Shown here piece after piece: positions 60,814-64,000 of a DNA stretch of 64,000 bases. The notes under the pieces are model-generated. The model ran no database searches. It saw nothing but the letters and a program-made list of their open reading frames with translations, and had not been told where the DNA came from. The stretch comes from Flavobacteriaceae bacterium (GTDB lineage Bacteria > Bacteroidota > Bacteroidia > Flavobacteriales > Flavobacteriaceae): assembly GCA_947463515.1 (NCBI GenBank), contig CANHRI010000003.1, positions 1-64,000 of the forward strand, read 5' to 3'. The stretch's first letter is position 1. Each line of letters opens with the position of its first letter. Position numbers and translations under genes: made by a program.

Positions 60814-61578
60814 ATGCTTAAAAAATTAGTTTACTTAAAACAACTTAAAAAACATTTTCAATTTTTAGACGTTCTGGCGCTCCTATGGGGATTGTCATTA
60901 AAAAAAGAACGCATTCGGTTGCCACAAAGTAAACGCAGTATTTACTTGCGAAGAAAAACAAAAGACACCGAAACTTTCAAAGAAATTTTCATCACTTCGC
61001 TTTACCACATGCGACTGCCGATGCAACCCAAAACGATTGTGGATGCGGGTGCCAATGTAGGGTTAGCGTCACTATTTTTCCATTTAAAATTCCCCAAAGC
61101 GGCTATCGTAGCCTTGGAAATTGAGGCCCAAAATGCAGCGTGTATTCGCAAAAACACCGCAGGTATCGCCACCATAGAAGTGTTGGAAAAAGCCTTATAC
61201 AACCGAACGTCGTTTTTTAAAATTGAAGATCCCTACAACGCCAGTAATAGTTTTCAAATCAAAGAAGTGAGCGGTACGGAACCCTATGATATCGCCTCTA
61301 TCACCTTAGATACCCTTATGGCCGAACGCGGTTGGGAAACCATTGATGTGTTAAAAATCGACATTGAAGGGGCCGAAAAAGAATTGTTTGAAAGCCATTA
61401 TGAAAATTGGTTGCCCAAAACCAAAGTAATTATGATCGAAACCCACGACCGCATGATTCCAAAATGCTCGTATACCGTGATGGAAACGATCAATCGGTAT
61501 GATTTTATCTTGTATACCACTACCGAAGGTACCCTGATCTATTTCAATACCGCATTAGTAGATCTTACGGGGTTCTAA
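60814..61578 (+). CDS. FkbM family methyltransferase
   Basis: 254 aa, SAM-dependent. TIVDAGANVGLASLFFH is motif I, VALEIEAQN the acidic end of strand 2, and DVLKIDIEGAEKELF the FkbM signature. FkbM enzymes O-methylate sugars or other hydroxyls; in surface-glycan loci they usually methylate a terminal sugar. It lies 13 bp after a GT2 gene and 3 bp before tsaC. Confidence 0.92.
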   Translation: MLKKLVYLKQLKKHFQFLDVLALLWGLSLKKERIRLPQSKRSIYLRRKTKDTETFKEIFITSLYHMRLPMQPKTIVDAGANVGLASLFFHLKFPKAAIVALEIEAQNAACIRKNTAGIATIEVLEKALYNRTSFFKIEDPYNASNSFQIKEVSGTEPYDIASITLDTLMAERGWETIDVLKIDIEGAEKELFESHYENWLPKTKVIMIETHDRMIPKCSYTVMETINRYDFILYTTTEGTLIYFNTALVDLTGF

Positions 61579-61581
61579 CGT

Positions 61582-62154
61582 ATGAAAAGTGAATTAACAC
61601 AAGAGGTTCATCGCGCCTATGAAGTAATCCAAGCTGGCGGTATTATCTTGTATCCCACCGATACGGTTTGGGGCATTGGGTGTGATGCCACCAACGAAGC
61701 GGCTGTCCAAAAGATTTATGCCTTAAAACAACGCGAAGAATCCAAAAGCATGATTGTATTGATGCACAGCGAACGCTTGGTGCATTCGGTATTTCATCAA
61801 ATTCCTGAAGTGGCCTGGCAGCTCTTGGAGTTTGCTACCAAACCCACTACGCTTATTTTGGACCAACCCAAAAATGTGGCTTCCAACCTTATCAGCGCCG
61901 ATAATTCCCTCGGTATGCGGTTGGTGACCGAACCTTTTTGTTATCAATTAATGGAGCGAATGAAACGCCCGTTGGTGTCGACTTCGGCCAATATCTCGGG
62001 GGCACCAACACCGAGCACGTTTCACCAAATTCACCCCGACATTGTGCAAGGGGTTGATTATGTCGTGCAATTGCATCACGATCGCGTGACTAGCAAACCG
62101 TCGACGATTATCAAACTTACCCTTGATGCGCAAGTAACGGTGATACGGAAATAA
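61582..62154 (+). CDS. tsaC: L-threonylcarbamoyladenylate synthase (TsaC/YrdC/Sua5)
   Basis: 190 aa. GGIILYPTDTVWGIGCDATN is the YrdC signature. KQREESKSMIVLM and SLGMRLVTEPFC form the ATP/threonine pocket, and PLVSTSANISGAPTPSTF is the ATP-binding loop. With TsaBDE it makes the t6A base at position 37 of ANN-decoding tRNAs. It is a single-domain YrdC/TsaC type without the Sua5 extension. Its stop codon abuts TTTGAARA octamer repeats. Confidence 0.95.
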   Translation: MKSELTQEVHRAYEVIQAGGIILYPTDTVWGIGCDATNEAAVQKIYALKQREESKSMIVLMHSERLVHSVFHQIPEVAWQLLEFATKPTTLILDQPKNVASNLISADNSLGMRLVTEPFCYQLMERMKRPLVSTSANISGAPTPSTFHQIHPDIVQGVDYVVQLHHDRVTSKPSTIIKLTLDAQVTVIRK

Positions 62155-62203
62155 TTTGAAAATTTGAAGATTTGAAAATTTGAAGATTTGAAGATTTGAA
62201 AAA
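62152..62203 (+). repeat. TTTGAARA octamer array at the tsaC stop codon
   Basis: Six tandem units TTTGAAAA/TTTGAAGA start within two bases of the TAA stop, in sense orientation. The same unit occurs near 43747 and, on the minus strand, at the mazG stop (45751-45787). Confidence 0.85.
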
Positions 62204-62208
62204 CGTGA

Positions 62209-62325
62209 TTCATGCACCGATTGCACCAGCGGTAGCCCCGAAGTAACGGGAGGCATCCTTTTATGAAGCGGCAGCGAAATAAAAGATACAGCGGATAACG
62301 CGCCCGGGAATCTAAATTACCAACG
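62209..62325. ncRNA. Structured dispersed-repeat-like element upstream of the CCA gene (candidate)
   Basis: Contains CCCG/CGGG (62237-62240 with 62247-62250) and a second stem in which ATC-C-TTTTAT (62255-62264) pairs with ATAAAAGAT (62279-62287), a single C bulged. AGCGG occurs at 62229 and again at 62290, with GCGGCAGCG in between. From memory, flavobacterial genomes carry many intergenic copies of an element with the order AGCGG, a short GC hairpin, GGCATCC, then a stem ending in AAAGATA-AGCGGA. Identity and function are unproven, and no reading frame with protein features is present. Confidence 0.4.
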
Positions 62326-62333
62326 TGAATTAG

Positions 62334-62341
62334 TACTTTTG
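62334..62341 (+). promoter_or_regulatory. -7 element of the CCA-adding enzyme gene
   Basis: TACTTTTG, 17 nt before the TTG start at 62359, supporting that start codon. Confidence 0.5.
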
Positions 62342-62358
62342 CAAAAAAATATTTCTCT

Positions 62359-63774
62359 TTGAAAACCAATTACGCTGACGTTTTAGACCAAAAGATTTTC
62401 AAAATCATAGCCCAGGCTGCAGCCGAATTGCAGTTGGAGAGCTATGTTATTGGCGGTTTTGTAAGGGATATTTTGTTGCAACGGAACCACAAAAAGGACA
62501 TTGACATTGTGTCGGTGGGGTCGGGAATTGATTTGGCGCTGAAAGTAAGTAGCCTGCTTCCCCATCAACCCAAAGTGCAAGTTTTTAAAAACTACGGAAC
62601 GGCCATGTTGCGCTACAAGGATATGGATATCGAATTTGTTGGCGCGCGAAAAGAAAGTTACACCGAAGAAAGTCGCAACCCCTTGGTCGATACCGGCACT
62701 TTGGAAGACGATCAAAACCGACGGGATTTTACCATCAATGCCTTGGCTTTTTCACTGAATTCGACCAATTTTGGGGCGTTGATTGATCCGTTTGGGGGCG
62801 TTTCAGACCTGGAGGCCAAAGTGATCCGCACGCCTTTGGACCCTGATATTACCTACTCTGACGATCCGTTGCGGATGTTGCGCGCCATTCGGTTTGCGAC
62901 GCAATTGGACTTTACCATTGCTCCAGAATCGTTGGAAGCGATAGCGCGAAATGCATACCGTATCGATATCATTTCGGGGGAACGCATTGTGGATGAGTTG
63001 CATAAAATACTGCAAACTCCGCAGCCGTCGACGGGCTTTTTATTGTTGTACCAAACCCAACTTTTGGAACGAATTTTACCGGAATTGACCGCTTTAAATT
63101 TGGTCGAAGAAGTCGAAGGGCATACCCATAAAAACAATTTTTACCATACGCTAGAAGTCGTCGATAACATTTGTAAAACGACCGATGATTTGTGGTTGCG
63201 ATGGGCAGCACTGTTACATGATATCGGGAAGGCGCCCACCAAACGATTTCACAAAAAACAAGGATGGACCTTTCACGGGCACGAATTTTTGGGCGGTAAA
63301 ATGGTTAAGAAACTCTTTGCCCGTTTGCACATGCCCTTGAATCAAAAGATGAAGTTTGTGCAAAAAATGGTCATGATGAGTTCCCGCCCGATTGTACTTT
63401 CGCAAGAGATTGTGACGGATAGTGCCGTGCGCCGCTTAATTTTTGATGCCGGTGAAGATGTAGAGTCGCTGATGACGTTGTGTGAAGCCGATATTACGAC
63501 GAAAAATCCGAAGAAGTTTGAAAAATACCATAAAAACTTTGAACTCGTTCGCCAAAAAATAGTTGAAGTTGAAGCTCGAGACCAAGTGCGCAATTTCCAA
63601 CCGCCCATCACGGGAGAGGAAATTATGGAGCGATTCAACCTAAAACCCTCACGCGAAGTGGGTCAATTGAAAGAGGCCGTAAAAGAAGCCATTTTGGAAG
63701 GAGAAATTCCCAACGAATACGAAGCGGCTTATGCTTTTGTGTTGGCGAAAGCGAAAGAAATGGGGTTGGTGTAG
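62359..63774 (+). CDS. cca: CCA tRNA nucleotidyltransferase with HD domain
   Basis: 471 aa, class II nucleotidyltransferase. [21 protein letters not shown] (D47, D49 catalytic), [18 protein letters not shown] and [15 protein letters not shown] cover the head and neck. The C-terminal half has an HD domain ([19 protein letters not shown]) as in bifunctional bacterial enzymes. It adds or repairs the 3' CCA of tRNAs. No in-frame ATG precedes the conserved region, and a promoter element lies 17 nt upstream of the TTG at 62359, so TTG is the likely start. It follows tsaC, another tRNA-modifying gene. Confidence 0.94.
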   Translation: MKTNYADVLDQKIFKIIAQAAAELQLESYVIGGFVRDILLQRNHKKDIDIVSVGSGIDLALKVSSLLPHQPKVQVFKNYGTAMLRYKDMDIEFVGARKESYTEESRNPLVDTGTLEDDQNRRDFTINALAFSLNSTNFGALIDPFGGVSDLEAKVIRTPLDPDITYSDDPLRMLRAIRFATQLDFTIAPESLEAIARNAYRIDIISGERIVDELHKILQTPQPSTGFLLLYQTQLLERILPELTALNLVEEVEGHTHKNNFYHTLEVVDNICKTTDDLWLRWAALLHDIGKAPTKRFHKKQGWTFHGHEFLGGKMVKKLFARLHMPLNQKMKFVQKMVMMSSRPIVLSQEIVTDSAVRRLIFDAGEDVESLMTLCEADITTKNPKKFEKYHKNFELVRQKIVEVEARDQVRNFQPPITGEEIMERFNLKPSREVGQLKEAVKEAILEGEIPNEYEAAYAFVLAKAKEMGLV

Positions 63775-63830
63775 CTTCTGAGTTACTTAGACGCTGAGAC
63801 ACTAAGCTTCTGAGTTAAAAACTTTGAAAC
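63775..63830 (+). repeat. Repeat-like sequence at the cca stop codon
   Basis: GCTTCTGAGTTA occurs directly after the TAG stop and again from about 63806; between them ACTTAGACGCTGAGACACTA repeats the motifs CTTAG and CTGAG. It resembles the stop-codon-attached repeats seen elsewhere in the window. The next ~85 bp show nothing beyond the promoter at 63918. Confidence 0.5.
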
Positions 63831-63917
63831 GAATTTACGCTACTTTTCTACTCTTTATTCTTCGAAAAAAACAAAAAATTAACCACCGTTTAATCGATGC
63901 AATTCAAGTCTGTACTG

Positions 63918-63925
63918 TACCTTTG
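63918..63925 (+). promoter_or_regulatory. -7 element of the last partial gene
   Basis: TACCTTTG, 20 nt before the ATG at 63946. Confidence 0.55.
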
Positions 63926-63945
63926 TGGGGCTTAAAAATTTTCTT

Positions 63946-64000
63946 ATGAAAGCGGATAAAGGCGTTATCAATTGGTTGTTTACCGGTTGTATTTTGGTTT
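63946..64000 (+). CDS. Partial CDS, N-terminus of a probable membrane protein
   Basis: Only 18 codons are visible: MKADKGVINWLFTGCILV. After four charged residues a hydrophobic segment begins, like the first helix of an inner-membrane protein. The opening resembles flavobacterial haem A synthase (CtaA/COX15) starts, but 18 residues are too few to decide. The reading frame is open to the window edge and is preceded by a good promoter element. Confidence 0.5.
   Translation, partial: MKADKGVINWLFTGCILV

Noticed and set aside
62209-62325. tRNA or known riboswitch
   Set aside because: No cloverleaf with a TTC-containing T-arm or anticodon stem, and no riboswitch core I recognise.

Overview
The window looks like the chromosome of a member of the Flavobacteriaceae (phylum Bacteroidota), probably Flavobacterium or a close relative. 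The signs are TAnnTTTG-type -7 promoter elements before many genes, very few Shine-Dalgarno sequences, a type IX secretion (T9SS type B) cargo protein, a fused CcoNO cytochrome oxidase subunit, and lineage-typical families (DUF5606, DUF349, OstA-like protein, Bacteroidota-type Crp/Fnr). No rRNA, tRNA, CRISPR array or complete insertion sequence was seen.

Layout. 1-10012: surface polysaccharide locus. It holds GT4 glycosyltransferases, an FdtA-like sugar ketoisomerase, an FdtB-like aminotransferase, a FemAB-like acyltransferase and a Wzx-like flippase on the minus strand. Facing them on the plus strand is a tightly overlapping set: a glycosyltransferase, a polytopic GT-C-like protein, a UbiA-type phosphoribosyl-decaprenyl synthase homologue and a HAD phosphatase. 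10122-31486: mostly housekeeping genes, comprising a T9SS protein, TrmH-type methyltransferase, serine hydrolase, Rsh (ppGpp), an RNA-remodelling group (70-aa basic protein, DEAD-box helicase, RRM protein), Fur-family regulator, PurA, GH13 amylase, OstA-like protein, class III aminotransferase, TPR protein, AroE, DUF349 protein and HemN. 31487-33580: a small AT-rich accessory island with two minus-strand ORFs, one carrying GIY-YIG-nuclease-like motifs, flanked by structured GC-richer segments. 33582-43618: a complete cbb3 oxidase locus (ccoI, ccoS, ccoNO, ccoQ, ccoP, ccoG, ccoH, SafE-like protein, DUF465 protein) plus a divergent Crp/Fnr regulator. 44277-51612: permease, MazG, DUF5606, peptide deformylase, RuvX, NlpE/META lipoprotein, a glycosyltransferase, DapD and a nucleosidase-like protein. 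51940-61578: LPS/glycan assembly cluster (Kdo-kinase-like protein, GT9 heptosyltransferase, several GT2/GT4 enzymes, polysaccharide deacetylase, FkbM methyltransferase). 61582-64000: TsaC, CCA-adding enzyme and the first codons of a membrane protein.

The most informative signal is regulatory. Three near-identical 14-bp palindromes of the form ATGAYAnnTRTCAT lie before hemN, ccoS and ccoI. In each, the centre is exactly 29.5 bp from the first base of the -7 element, the geometry of a class II FNR-type activator site. The Crp/Fnr gene sits in the same locus and shares the ccoI box from the other side. This predicts an oxygen- or redox-responsive regulon joining high-affinity respiration and anaerobic haem synthesis.

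Other notable patterns are degenerate 7- and 8-bp tandem repeats that begin at the stop codons of several genes, usually in the sense direction of the gene; several promoters whose -7 element ends only 4-6 nt before the start codon, implying leaderless mRNAs; and two structured non-coding elements at about 31574-31691 and 62209-62325.
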